Assembly (NCBI GenBank): GCA_000824785.1
Contig: CCNB01000012.1
Location: 350,993 to 414,992, forward strand
DNA from: Mesorhizobium plurifarium
Lineage (GTDB): Bacteria > Pseudomonadota > Alphaproteobacteria > Rhizobiales > Rhizobiaceae
Length of the DNA stretch: 64,000 bases
Direction: 5' to 3'
The notes beneath the pieces are model-generated. The model did not search any database and was not told the DNA's origin. It saw only the letters and a list, made by a program, of their open reading frames with translations. Shown one piece after another: positions 9,035-18,258 of the stretch; position 1 is the first letter of the stretch, and every line of letters starts with the position of its first letter. Both the position numbers and the translations under genes were made by a program.

Positions 9035-9968
9035 CACGGACCCTCGGATCGAGCCGCGCGATGAGAAGATCGGCGGCGATGGTGATGGAGACGTAGATGG
9101 CGGTCATGATCAGCACCGTACCCATGACGACCGGATAGTTGCGCGTGCTGACGGCGTCGGTGATCAGCTTGCCGATGCCGGGCCTGGCGAACACCGCCTC
9201 GACGAAGACGGCGCTGGACAGGATGCTGCCGAGGCCGACCGCGACCAGCGAGATGGTCGGGATGATGGCGATGCGCAGCGCATATTTGGAGACGATCTTC
9301 CACTCCGGCAGGCCGAAGGAGCGCGCGGTGCGGATATGGGGCTCGCCCATCACCTCCATCATCGAGGCGCGCACCATGCGGGCTATGTAGCCGATCCAGC
9401 CGAGGGCGATCGCCGCGGCCGGCATGACCAGCGCCCTGGCCTGGCTGAAGAGATCGCCGGCCTCGCCCGCCCCGATGGCCGGCAGCCAGCGCAGCGTGAC
9501 GGCAAACAGCAGCAGCGAGTAGATGGCGACGACGAAGGACGGCACGGCGATGACACCGACCGAGAGCACGCCGATGGCGGCATCGGCGGTCGTGCCGCGC
9601 CGCATCACCGACAGGCAGCCGAGCGGGACGCCGATCAGGAGCGCCACGGCCAGCGCCGTCAGCCCCAGGATAAGCGTGTTCGGCAACGCCTCCATGACCA
9701 GTGTGGAAACGGGCCGGTTCGACCAGACATCATAGCCGAGATTGCCGGTCAGCGCGTTGCGGAAGAACTCGACGATCTGCCACCAGACCGGCTGATCGAG
9801 CCCCATGCGCTCGATCAGCAGCCGCTTCAGCTCCGGCGTGGCGCGCGGACCGAGCGCCACGGTCGCGGGATCGCCCGGAACCAGGAAGACGGCCGCATAC
9901 ATGGCGACCATGACAAGGACGAGGATCAGGAGACCGAGACCGATGCGCTTCACTGCATATGCAAGCAT
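9018..9968 (-). CDS. Dipeptide-type ABC transporter permease (DppB class)
   Basis: This 316-aa integral membrane protein has the family opening (RIGLGLLILVLVMVAMYA, then FLVPGDPATVALGPRATPE) and ends FDPRVRD-like (ARLDPRVRDVFRG). The start at 9968 is set by a strong Shine-Dalgarno, GGGGAGGAGGCC, immediately before the ATG. It lies 13 bases after the hydrolase gene, so the hydrolase and importer are co-transcribed. Confidence 0.9.
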   Translation of the reverse strand: MLAYAVKRIGLGLLILVLVMVAMYAAVFLVPGDPATVALGPRATPELKRLLIERMGLDQPVWWQIVEFFRNALTGNLGYDVWSNRPVSTLVMEALPNTLILGLTALAVALLIGVPLGCLSVMRRGTTADAAIGVLSVGVIAVPSFVVAIYSLLLFAVTLRWLPAIGAGEAGDLFSQARALVMPAAAIALGWIGYIARMVRASMMEVMGEPHIRTARSFGLPEWKIVSKYALRIAIIPTISLVAVGLGSILSSAVFVEAVFARPGIGKLITDAVSTRNYPVVMGTVLIMTAIYVSITIAADLLIARLDPRVRDVFRG

Positions 9969-9981
9969 GGCCTCCTCCCCT

Positions 9982-11991
9982 TCAGGCGAAATCGCGCCTG
10001 ATGCGCCGTGTCGCCGAGGCGCTGTGGACGAGCTTGCCCCGTTCCCGGGCTTCAAGACGCCAACTCAGGTCGAAATGCGTTTCATCCGCCGTCAGCTCCG
10101 TCACCGCCCTCGCTTCGGTGTCGGCATCGGCGCTGGCAATCGCCCATCGATATTCGGTAACGAGCTTTGCCGAGAGCGGATCGCCGCTGCTGATGCTCAT
10201 CGTGTCGCTGTTGGCCGAAGACACGGTGATGGCGCGGTCGTCGTAGCGCCTGCTTCCATGGTCCGAGGTCAGGGCGATGATCTGCAGGCCCGAGCCGACA
10301 TCGTCGGTGACGATGCGACGGTCGAAGCCTTCGTCCAGCGTCGTGGCCGGGACCGGCGGCGCGGTTTCGGCCGGCTCGAAGCGGACGTCGCGGTCGCGCG
10401 GCGACGGGGGCCGCACCGGAAGAACCAGCTTGCTGTCGCCGCTCGCGACCGACAGCAGCGAAAGCTTCGGTTGCGGCCACAGGATGGGCCAATGCTGGTT
10501 GGCCAGCGCCAGACGGACGCGGTGCCCCTTGGGTATGGTGCGCGCGAAATCGTTGAGCTTGAGCTTGACGCGGAACGGCGTTCCGACCGGACACGGCGTC
10601 GGATGCTCGTGACTGTCGCGATGGCTGAGGTTGAGCACGCCATAGGTCATCAGTGCCGAGGTGCCGTCGGGATAGACATCGCAAAGACGGGCGGCAAGGT
10701 TGACATGCGGCTGGTCGACGCTGACGAGAAGATCGAGCTCGGGCGCCCCGAGCAGGGTCAGGTCATGCTCGAGCGGCAAGGTGTCGAAGCACAGCGCCAG
10801 ACCGTCCTCGCGGCGCTGGTCGATGGGCATGTCGGGACACGAGCCGCCATAGCCGCCCCAGCGGCCGCAGTCGCGGCCGGCGGTCGCCGGAGAACGTACC
10901 GACAGCGTGGCGCCCGGCGCGGCTCCGCCGCTTAGTCCGGCGGCGTTCAGATGCAAGACGCGGCGCTCGATGCGCGGTGACGGCCATTGGTCCTCGGCCG
11001 CCCAACTGCCGGCATGATCCGGGAGGTAGAAAGGCTGCGGCCGCTCCTCGCCGGTGATCCAGACCCGGTAGAGCGGTTCGTCCATGATGCCTGTGTCTTC
11101 GCCGCAAAGCCAATGACGCCACCAGCGCAGCGCCTCCTGCAGGTAGCCGATCAGCGGACCCGGCGCGCCGCGACAGGGATAGGCATGCGACCACGGCCCG
11201 ACGATGCCGAGCTTCGGCCCCGGCAGATGTTCAAGCAGGCGCGGCACGAAGTTCGAATAGCTGTCTTCCCAGCCGCAGACGGCCATGACGGCGCATTCGA
11301 TCGCGGCATGATCCTCGCAGACCGAACCCTGCCGCCAGTAGTCGTCGCGACGCTGGTGCGCGAGCCAGATTTCCGACAGCGAGCGTGTCGCTTCCAGCCG
11401 GCTCATCCACATGGCCCGCCAGGCGCCGCCGACGATCTGCGGGTCGGGCGCCATCGCCTTCTTCACCAGCATGAAGTTCGACCACATTTCCTGCTCGGTG
11501 AGCAGCGCGCCGCCCATATAGTGGATGTCGTCGGCGTAGCGGTCGTCGGTGGCGCAGTTGGCGATGATGGCCTTCAGCGCCGGCGGCCGGCGCGCCGCGA
11601 CCTGCAGCGCGTTGAAGCCGCCCCAGGAAATGCCGGTCATGCCGACATTGCCGTTGCACCAGGATTGCGCCGCCAGATGCGCGATGATCTCGCAGGCGTC
11701 CTCCTGCTCGCGCGGCAGATATTCGTCGGCCAGATCGCCATCGGAATCGCCGGAACCGCGGATGTCTATGCGGGCACAGGCGATGCCGTGGCCGGCAAGC
11801 CAGGGGTGGATGTCTATGTCGCGGGCAACGGTGCCGTCGCGGCGCCGGTAAGGCACCATTTCGACCACCACGGGCACCTTGGCGTCGGTGCGCGGGCGCC
11901 ACACGGTGGCGGCGATTCGCGTGCCGTCAGCCAGCGCGATCCAATATGGATCGACGGTTTCGACGGCAAAGGGAAACTCGGTCCGTACCAC
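9982..11991 (-). CDS. CocE/NonD family hydrolase (peptidase S15 fold)
   Basis: This 669-aa enzyme resembles X-Pro dipeptidyl-peptidases, cocaine esterase and glutaryl acylases. All are serine hydrolases with an alpha/beta catalytic domain, a helical cap and a C-terminal jelly-roll domain. The nucleophile is Ser122 in GISWGGFN, and an IDIRGSGDSDG segment precedes it. No signal peptide is visible, so it should act in the cytoplasm on imported substrate. The start is a GTG with no convincing Shine-Dalgarno, 20 bases from the operator, so the 5' leader may be very short. It is the promoter-proximal gene of the operon. Substrate could be a proline-containing peptide, an amide or an ester. A paralog is at 24863-26890. 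Confidence 0.85.
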   Translation of the reverse strand: MVRTEFPFAVETVDPYWIALADGTRIAATVWRPRTDAKVPVVVEMVPYRRRDGTVARDIDIHPWLAGHGIACARIDIRGSGDSDGDLADEYLPREQEDACEIIAHLAAQSWCNGNVGMTGISWGGFNALQVAARRPPALKAIIANCATDDRYADDIHYMGGALLTEQEMWSNFMLVKKAMAPDPQIVGGAWRAMWMSRLEATRSLSEIWLAHQRRDDYWRQGSVCEDHAAIECAVMAVCGWEDSYSNFVPRLLEHLPGPKLGIVGPWSHAYPCRGAPGPLIGYLQEALRWWRHWLCGEDTGIMDEPLYRVWITGEERPQPFYLPDHAGSWAAEDQWPSPRIERRVLHLNAAGLSGGAAPGATLSVRSPATAGRDCGRWGGYGGSCPDMPIDQRREDGLALCFDTLPLEHDLTLLGAPELDLLVSVDQPHVNLAARLCDVYPDGTSALMTYGVLNLSHRDSHEHPTPCPVGTPFRVKLKLNDFARTIPKGHRVRLALANQHWPILWPQPKLSLLSVASGDSKLVLPVRPPSPRDRDVRFEPAETAPPVPATTLDEGFDRRIVTDDVGSGLQIIALTSDHGSRRYDDRAITVSSANSDTMSISSGDPLSAKLVTEYRWAIASADADTEARAVTELTADETHFDLSWRLEARERGKLVHSASATRRIRRDFA

Positions 11992-12373
11992 GGCGGGTGC
12001 TCGTCAATGCCTTGTTGAACGTTCGTACAACAAGAGCATTCCGGATGCAATCCCGTTTGAGCCGTTTGCGATCCAGGGTGCAGAGAAACTGCATTCGGCT
12101 GCCCTGACCGCACTCCGCGTTCAGGCGCCTGTGGAGCAACAGATGTCTGCGATGGCAAAGCTGCCATTTAGGATCTTGGCTGCAGAGTAGGCTTTGGAAT
12201 GCGCGCAACCGCTGACACGGACTGGCCTCGGCAGGCTACGCCGACCTCAGCGGCGTTGCGCAGTGACGGTCTGGCTGGGCAACGCACGGCCCGGCACGGC
12301 ACCGATACCGTCCGCACCGTTGCAAGGGTTGTGGCCACGGTGCACGACGATCATCGGATCGCCGCCACAACAC
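11992..12373. other. Intergenic region without a supported gene
   Basis: About 380 bases lie between the S15 hydrolase start and the Rieske gene stop. The left end holds the operator at 12012-12033 and must hold the hydrolase promoter. The remainder has short open frames without a ribosome-binding site or recognisable protein, and I saw no strong terminator. Confidence 0.5.
12012..12033. promoter_or_regulatory. TetR/BetI-type operator upstream of the S15 hydrolase operon
   Basis: The half-sites TTGTTGAACGT and TCGTACAACAA form an imperfect palindrome, extended by C12011 and G12034. It matches the site at 127-148 at 19 of 22 positions and ends 20 bases upstream of the hydrolase GTG. The regulator gene is the last gene of this same operon. 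Confidence 0.78.
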
Positions 12374-13726
12374 TTACGATGCGGCTTGACCAAACTTACG
12401 CGTCTTGCGGGCTGCTTGCGGCGAGGCGTAGAGCTGTGACGGCGCCGTCCAAGCCTCGTCTTCGTCCCTGCGCTCGCCGGTGATCAGGGCGCGCATCTGC
12501 GAAAGATAGGTCTCTATGAAAAAGGCGGTCTGCGATTCCAGCGGCGTATAAGGCCCAGGGCGGTAGGCGCGCGAAGCGATCCCATCGGCGTTGTCTTCCG
12601 TGATCTTCTTGTCCTGAACGGTCGTCACATCCCACATCCACGAAATCTTGTCGACGTCGACCGACGCTTCGGCGTCCTTGTCGACCAGCCATGTCAGGAT
12701 CACGTCGGTCTCGTTGGCGTTGCGCGGGATCATCTGGAACATGGTCAGATAGTCGTTGGGCGCGCTGAGGAACGAAAGTCGGCCGATCCGGAAGCCGTTT
12801 TCGCCGCCGTCGAACTTGCCGCGCCCACCCATAAGGCATGAGACCGGCTGGCCATCGTCGGAAAGCGTGAGACGGCCCGAGCCGATCGGCTTGCGATGCA
12901 TGGCGAAGGGCATCGTGTCCAGGTCGCCAGGCTCCCACACGCCTTTGTGGAATTCGGCGTCGCCGATGACGCTGTGCCAGGCGTCGATCTCCTGCTTCCA
13001 TTCGGCGGCGTTGTAATCGTCGCGCATGGCGGTCACCTTCACATGGCCGTTGACGCGGAAATATTCAGGGTGAGCCGGGCGGCAGTGGTAGCATTCGAGG
13101 AAATTCTCCAGGACCAGCTTCCAGTTCGCCTTGGTCAGGTAATTCTTGCGCGCGACGATGCGCGCGTCGGCGACCCCATTCTCGCGCAGAAGATCGGTCA
13201 GCCCGGCCGCCGCCGGCTCGATGTCAGGCAGGCTGGCGGCATCAAGGCCGCACATCACCAGACCGCCGATCACCTTGGTCGGCACCTTGTGCAGTCCGAG
13301 ACTGTCGCCGTCGACGCCTTCGGGCAAGTCGCGCCGGGTCTGCAACTCACCGGTCAGTCGGAAGGACCAGGCATGATAAGGACAGACCAGCAGCTTGCCG
13401 CGGCCATCCTTGACGCATAGCCGCGAGCCGCGATGGGTGCAGACGTTATAGTAAGCCGCAACGTCATCCTCGCCATCGCCGTGACGGGCGACGATGATCT
13501 CCTCGTCGAACAATTGACGGATGACGTAACTGCCCTTCTCCGGCACCTCGCTCAAATGGGCGACGATCACCCATTGGCGAGGGAACCACAATTCGCGCTC
13601 GAGCGCGAAGATATCCGGGTCGAGGTAGAAGGCCTGCTGCAGCGACCAGTCCTTGCGATGCTCGTCGATCAACCTGACAACGCGCGCGCGATCGAGACCG
13701 GACAACATCTTGTCGTTTGCATACAT
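12374..13726 (-). CDS. Rieske non-heme iron oxygenase, quaternary-amine demethylase-like
   Basis: This 450-aa oxygenase alpha subunit has a Rieske [2Fe-2S] motif with Cys96/His98 (CTHRGSRLC) and Cys115/His118 (CPYHAW). A mononuclear-iron region follows (NWKLVLENFLECYHCRPAHPEYF). Members with this architecture include glycine betaine (GbcA), stachydrine and choline monooxygenases, and the surrounding demethylation genes favour such a role. ATG 13726 is preceded by GGAG at a 6-base spacing and is preferred over the upstream in-frame codon at 13753. No reductase partner gene is in the window, so electrons must come from an unlinked ferredoxin reductase. It is divergent from the LysR gene. Confidence 0.85.
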   Translation of the reverse strand: MYANDKMLSGLDRARVVRLIDEHRKDWSLQQAFYLDPDIFALERELWFPRQWVIVAHLSEVPEKGSYVIRQLFDEEIIVARHGDGEDDVAAYYNVCTHRGSRLCVKDGRGKLLVCPYHAWSFRLTGELQTRRDLPEGVDGDSLGLHKVPTKVIGGLVMCGLDAASLPDIEPAAAGLTDLLRENGVADARIVARKNYLTKANWKLVLENFLECYHCRPAHPEYFRVNGHVKVTAMRDDYNAAEWKQEIDAWHSVIGDAEFHKGVWEPGDLDTMPFAMHRKPIGSGRLTLSDDGQPVSCLMGGRGKFDGGENGFRIGRLSFLSAPNDYLTMFQMIPRNANETDVILTWLVDKDAEASVDVDKISWMWDVTTVQDKKITEDNADGIASRAYRPGPYTPLESQTAFFIETYLSQMRALITGERRDEDEAWTAPSQLYASPQAARKTRKFGQAAS

Positions 13727-13779
13727 TGCGGACTCCAGGGTGGCGGGCTCCAAGGCTGGCTAATGCCTTTTGATCAGGG

Positions 13780-13796
13780 TTGCAGCGAATTGCAGC
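13780..13796. promoter_or_regulatory. Possible LysR-regulator site between divergent Rieske and lysR genes
   Basis: A 7-base direct repeat, TTGCAGC, occurs at 13780-13786 and 13790-13796, one helical turn apart, in the 133-base divergent region. Position and spacing fit a LysR-type binding region, but the motif is short. Confidence 0.35.
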
Positions 13797-13859
13797 ATTC
13801 ATCAACCATGGATTTGGCAGGCTTCCATCTCAAAAAGTCATGGACTAGTCTTGCCGTCG

Positions 13860-14753
13860 ATGAAGACGCTCAAAGCCTCGCTCCCCTTGCTCAACGCGAT
13901 GGTCGCTTTCGAAGCGACCGCGCGACGCGGCAACCTGACGGCCGCCGCCGAGGAGCTCGCCATTGCGCAATCGGCCGTGTCGCGCCACATCGCCAACCTG
14001 GAAAAGCGGCTCGCGCTCGACCTTTTGGCGCGCAAGGGCAACCGCGTCTCGCTGACCGAAAACGGCGCGGCGCTGGCCGAGGCGATACGGGACGGGCTGG
14101 GCGCGATCCGCGACACTGTCGCGCGCCTGCAGGAGGCCGATCACGGCTCACTCGTCATCGCCAGCGGCTACGACCTCGTCCAGGCGTGGCTGATGCCGCG
14201 TTTCGATCTCGTGACCTCGCTCGTCACGGATGGCCGTGTCACGCTGCTGACCTCCAGCAACCCCGACGATTTCGGCCGGCCGGAGGTAGGGATCTCGATA
14301 CGCTTCGGACGCCCCGAGCTTTGGCCCGGCTTCGCCGCCCGCAAGCTGTTCGACGGAGAGTGGTTTCCCGTCTGCTCGCCGGGCTTCCTCGAACGGCACC
14401 CTGCTCTGGCCTCGGAGGATCCGGCAGCCTTCCTCGACGTGCCGCTGCTGCATCTCGCCGCTCCCGAAGACGCGATCGACAATTGGCGATCCTGGATCGG
14501 CACCGCCCGGAGCCTGCCCGGTCCGACATTCTCCAGCTATCTGTCGATGATGCATGAGGCGATAGCCGGCCGCGGCGCGGCGCTCGCCTGGGCCGGCTTC
14601 GTCGAAGAGCAGCTGAGGCTCGGGCAGCTGGTGCAATTGACCAAGACTCCGCGCCGCCATGCCGACGCGTTTTACATCGTCACCCGGAGGAAGGCGACGC
14701 CAACCGAACAGATGGTGGCGCAGGCTTTGCTCGACAGCGCGACGGCCCGCTGA
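13860..14753 (+). CDS. LysR-family transcriptional regulator, GcvA-like
   Basis: This 297-aa protein has an N-terminal winged helix (NAMVAFEATARRGNLTAAAE, then QSAVSRHIANLEKRL) and a periplasmic-binding-like effector domain from about residue 90. I chose ATG 13860, where the conserved LysR N-terminus begins. The longer frame from 13770 adds 30 unrelated residues that overlap the divergent promoter region. It probably regulates the divergent Rieske gene. It ends 10 bases before the convergent DAO gene. Confidence 0.85.
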   Translation: MKTLKASLPLLNAMVAFEATARRGNLTAAAEELAIAQSAVSRHIANLEKRLALDLLARKGNRVSLTENGAALAEAIRDGLGAIRDTVARLQEADHGSLVIASGYDLVQAWLMPRFDLVTSLVTDGRVTLLTSSNPDDFGRPEVGISIRFGRPELWPGFAARKLFDGEWFPVCSPGFLERHPALASEDPAAFLDVPLLHLAAPEDAIDNWRSWIGTARSLPGPTFSSYLSMMHEAIAGRGAALAWAGFVEEQLRLGQLVQLTKTPRRHADAFYIVTRRKATPTEQMVAQALLDSATAR

Positions 14754-14763
14754 CCTTCGTCAG

Positions 14764-16023
14764 TTACTCCGCCGCAGTGGCGAAACGCCTGGCGCCGTGG
14801 CGCGCGCTCCACGCCGGCATCGAGGCCTCGACATCTTCCTCGCTCGGGAAGGCATCGCGTGCGTAGCGGTCGATCCTGAACCGAGCCGGATCGACCAAGC
14901 GCGGCGTGTCCAGCAAGATCTCGGTGGCCAGCCTGCCGAGGCCCGGCCCATGGCTGACGCCGGTCTCGTTGTCGCCGCCGGCGACGACGATGTTCGCGTG
15001 GCCCGGCACATGCCCGACCATCAAGCCGACGTCCGGCGTGTAGCAGGGAATGCCCTGCGACCAGTTCGCAACCTTCGAGCCGCGCAGCGGCGGGAAGACA
15101 TCCTGCAGCCTCTCCATCTGCTGATCGACCATGGACTGCATCAGCTCGCGGTTATGCGGCTGGCCGGGTTCGAGCTCGCTCTCCTCCAGGCGATGCATCG
15201 GCGTGTAGTGGCTGCCCGTGCCCCACATGATGGCGCCGAAGGTCTCTCGCAGCCAAAGCCTGAGCTCGCGGCACTGGATTGTCGGCAATGTCGAAGGCAA
15301 GCCTCGATCGTCGGTGACCACGCGCGTGGCCAGGACGCGCAGCAGCGGCAGGTGCCAGTCGAGGCTGGCGAGGACCTCGTTGTTCCAGGCGCCCGCCGCC
15401 ACGACCACGCCATCGGCCTCGATGACATCGCGGTCGGTCTCGAGCGTGACCTTGCCGCCGACGTCGCTGATCTTCCGCACCCTGGTCCTGTCGCGCACGA
15501 CGCCGCCGAGCCTCTTGATCTCGCTGACCAGCACGCCAAGCGCCAGCTTGGTGTCGAGCTGGATGCCATGCGGATTGTAGGCGCCGGAGTGAACTTTGGC
15601 CGGATCGACCAGCCCGCCCATCTTCTCGCCGATCTGCGCGGCGTTCAGATCCTGCATCTCCTTCGGCGCATAGGGCGAGCCGAGCACCGGCATGACGAAG
15701 TCCTCGCGCCCTTGCGGCGTGAGCGCCATGATCAGCGTGCCGTTCGGCCGGTAGCCGATCTCGGTGCCGAGCTCGCTCAGCATACGGTAGAAGTCGAGGC
15801 CGTATTGCTGCAGGCGAAGTCCTTCCTCGCCGGCCGGGATCATGCCGGCCGACCAATGCGAGACGAAGCCGGCGCCGGCGCTGGTCGTTGCCGCGCCGGG
15901 CTCGGTCGCCTCCACGAGCGTCACGGTCTTCACGCCCGATTTCAAGAGGTGATAGGCGGTGGAGCAGCCGATGATGCCGCCACCCACGACCACGATATGC
16001 TTGCTGTTGGTTGCTGCCGGCAT
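14764..16023 (-). CDS. FAD-dependent amine oxidoreductase (DAO family, sarcosine oxidase beta-like)
   Basis: This 419-aa single-chain flavoprotein has an N-terminal FAD-binding motif GGGIIG (14-19), GPGLGR near the C-terminus and the DAO fold typical of sarcosine oxidase beta, dimethylglycine and D-amino-acid oxidases. It oxidises a secondary or tertiary amine, probably in the cytoplasm. It follows the S9 peptidase gene by 12 bases, so the two form an operon that could release and then oxidise an N-modified amino acid. It is distinct from soxB at 31305-32558. Confidence 0.82.
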   Translation of the reverse strand: MPAATNSKHIVVVGGGIIGCSTAYHLLKSGVKTVTLVEATEPGAATTSAGAGFVSHWSAGMIPAGEEGLRLQQYGLDFYRMLSELGTEIGYRPNGTLIMALTPQGREDFVMPVLGSPYAPKEMQDLNAAQIGEKMGGLVDPAKVHSGAYNPHGIQLDTKLALGVLVSEIKRLGGVVRDRTRVRKISDVGGKVTLETDRDVIEADGVVVAAGAWNNEVLASLDWHLPLLRVLATRVVTDDRGLPSTLPTIQCRELRLWLRETFGAIMWGTGSHYTPMHRLEESELEPGQPHNRELMQSMVDQQMERLQDVFPPLRGSKVANWSQGIPCYTPDVGLMVGHVPGHANIVVAGGDNETGVSHGPGLGRLATEILLDTPRLVDPARFRIDRYARDAFPSEEDVEASMPAWSARHGARRFATAAE

Positions 16024-16035
16024 TTGTCTTCCTCC

Positions 16036-18063
16036 TTAGATCGTCGCGGCCGAAGGACCGCCAACATAGGTGTCGAGCCACCAGACGATGCGGGCGGCTG
16101 TGTCGATATATTCCGGATAACCGCGCAGGCTGTGGCCGGCGTTCGGATAGGTCGCGAGCGCGCTTTGCGAGCCTGAGCGCAGGGCGGCGAAATGGCACTC
16201 CAGCGCCTGTCCTGGCGGCGTGCTCTTGTCGATGCCGCCAGCCATGACCAGCGTCGGCACGCTCCTCACTTGCCTATGGAAGGCGGGGCTGCGGGCAAAG
16301 TAGGCGCCGCCTTCCTCCCAGGGCGACGATTCCAGCATCAGCGCGTCGAATTCCGGTATCTGCGTCGTGCGATGCTGGCTGTACCAGTCGCCGACGGGCG
16401 AGATCGGAATGGCGGCGGCGAACCGGTCGCTGCGCGTCGGCAACCATGCGGACATGAAGCCGCCATAGCTGGTGCCGGTGACGGCGACGCGGTCCGGGTC
16501 GACCAGGCCTTTCTCCACCAGGGCGTCGATGCCGCTCAAGATGTCGCCGGCATCGGCGCTGCCCATATCGCCCTGCACGGCGCGGGCGAAGGCGTCCCCG
16601 CGTCCCGTGCTGCCCCTCGGATTGGGGAAGAAAATCGTCCAGCCGCGCGAGACGAGCAGCGGTGCGGAACGCGTCCGCGCCATCCAGCGGTTGCGATGGG
16701 ACGAGATAGGCCCGCCATGGATATCGACCAGCAGCGGCGTCGGCCCGGCCACCGGCGGGCGGACAAGCCAGCCCTGGATTTCCAGTCCGTCCGCGGCCCT
16801 CCAGGAGAATGGCTCGGCCTTGCCGCGGCCGGCCATCGCGGATCGCGCGTCGGGCGCCATGAGCGAAGCGATCGCTCGCAGTTCGCCGTCGGCGAGCTCG
16901 GCAAGGAACGGAGCCCGGTCATAGGCCTCGGCGATGAAGAGCGAGCCCGCGGCCCCGACCGGCACACTTGAAGGCGCCCACTCGCCGCAGGTCAATTCAG
17001 TGGATGACCAGCGTTCGGTCACGCCTGCGCCGAAGACATCGCAATCGGCCACCACCGTCTCGTGGCCGCGAATGCCCGCGATGTGCAAGCTGGTGGCGGA
17101 GCGCCATTCGATCGACGTGACGTCGATCGAATTGGTCGGGGCGATGGCAAGCTCGCCGTCCGCCAGATCGAGGATCGACAGCTGCCCGGCAACGAGGCCA
17201 CGGTCGCTGCAGAAGGCCTGGATGAAGGCGATGCGGGCACCGTCGGGCGAGCCGCGAGGAACGCCGATCTGGTCGCGCGGCGTGTGAAGAAGCCTCACCG
17301 ATCCCGACTTCGCGTCGATGAGCGAAAGCTTCGCCGCATACCAGCTGCCTTCGCCATGGTCATCGCTGGTCACCGCGGCGATCTTGTCGGCGCCGCACCA
17401 GCTCGCTTCCCAGACATTGACAGGCGCCGATGTGAGCGGCGCAGGATCGGCCTTCAGATCCCAGAGCCAAATCCGGCGCCAAAGGTCCTCACCCTCGCCC
17501 CAACCGATCTCGGGCAGCCATGCGGGCGCATCCGTCTTCTGCTTCTGCGCGTAACCGCCGTGAATGCCGGCGAGGTCGGCGCCGGCGCCGGCGACGACCA
17601 GCAGCAGCTTCCGGCCGTCGGGCGACCAGTCGATCAGCTCGATCCGGCCGGGCACATCCGCCACGGCGGTGCCCTCACCATCGGACCGGATCTCGATGCG
17701 GTCGACGCCCGGCTGTCCACCGGCGTAGGCGACCGCAAGGACCTGCCCGTCCGGCGCAAGGCAGATTTGCCGGGTCTCCGCATCGTTGAGCCGTTCTGGC
17801 GAGTGATCGCCGCGCCGCATTTGGTAGAGACGGCTGACCGGCGCGCTGTCGAGGCCGCCCTCGAAGCTCTGGCCGATGAAAAACACCGCCTCGTTGGAGG
17901 CATGGCCGCAAAGAGAGCGGGCCGCGAAGACGTGCCCGTTCAGCCCGAAAAGGGCGGCATAGAGGCCCTGTGCCTCAGCGAATTCCGCGGCGGAGCGAAA
18001 ATCCCGGGACATCCGGCCGGCAACCGGCACGCCCTCTGATCCGGAATTCCGCATCCTGCTCAT
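16036..18063 (-). CDS. S9-family prolyl oligopeptidase / acylaminoacyl peptidase
   Basis: This protein of about 675 aa has an N-terminal beta-propeller region (about 1-400) and a C-terminal alpha/beta hydrolase domain. The nucleophile Ser is in GTSYGGFMS, Asp in GGIDKSTPPGQ and His in NAGHSLRG. Such enzymes cleave short peptides, often after proline or N-blocked residues. The ATG at 18063 has GGGAAG five bases upstream and is preferred to the GTG at 18084. There is no signal peptide. It is divergent from the dipeptidase gene across an operator-like site at 18147-18168. Confidence 0.85.
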   Translation of the reverse strand: MSRMRNSGSEGVPVAGRMSRDFRSAAEFAEAQGLYAALFGLNGHVFAARSLCGHASNEAVFFIGQSFEGGLDSAPVSRLYQMRRGDHSPERLNDAETRQICLAPDGQVLAVAYAGGQPGVDRIEIRSDGEGTAVADVPGRIELIDWSPDGRKLLLVVAGAGADLAGIHGGYAQKQKTDAPAWLPEIGWGEGEDLWRRIWLWDLKADPAPLTSAPVNVWEASWCGADKIAAVTSDDHGEGSWYAAKLSLIDAKSGSVRLLHTPRDQIGVPRGSPDGARIAFIQAFCSDRGLVAGQLSILDLADGELAIAPTNSIDVTSIEWRSATSLHIAGIRGHETVVADCDVFGAGVTERWSSTELTCGEWAPSSVPVGAAGSLFIAEAYDRAPFLAELADGELRAIASLMAPDARSAMAGRGKAEPFSWRAADGLEIQGWLVRPPVAGPTPLLVDIHGGPISSHRNRWMARTRSAPLLVSRGWTIFFPNPRGSTGRGDAFARAVQGDMGSADAGDILSGIDALVEKGLVDPDRVAVTGTSYGGFMSAWLPTRSDRFAAAIPISPVGDWYSQHRTTQIPEFDALMLESSPWEEGGAYFARSPAFHRQVRSVPTLVMAGGIDKSTPPGQALECHFAALRSGSQSALATYPNAGHSLRGYPEYIDTAARIVWWLDTYVGGPSAATI

Positions 18064-18146
18064 CTCGACTTCCCGGCATCGCACTCAACCGGGCGCCATC
18101 GCCGCGGCAAGATCACAGACCCAACCATAACGGCAGTCGGCGCATT

Positions 18147-18168
18147 GTCTAGACACCGGTGTACATTA
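18147..18168. promoter_or_regulatory. Operator-like site A between S9 peptidase and dipeptidase genes
   Basis: The half-sites GTCTAGACACC and GGTGTACATTA flank a perfect ACACCGGTGT core. The reverse complement shares AATGTACACC and GTGTC with the site upstream of soxB (17 of 22 positions). The site could control both divergent operons. Confidence 0.6.
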
Positions 18169-18258
18169 GATTGGACCAGCGACCGATGGGCGGTTGACCG
18201 GCCACGATCGGAATGCGCAGATTTCGGAGACGGCGAAACAATCCGGACAAGAGACGCG

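Noticed and set aside
12194..12439. Small 81-aa gene between the hydrolase and Rieske genes
   Set aside because: It overlaps the Rieske 3' end, has no ribosome-binding site and no recognisable protein.
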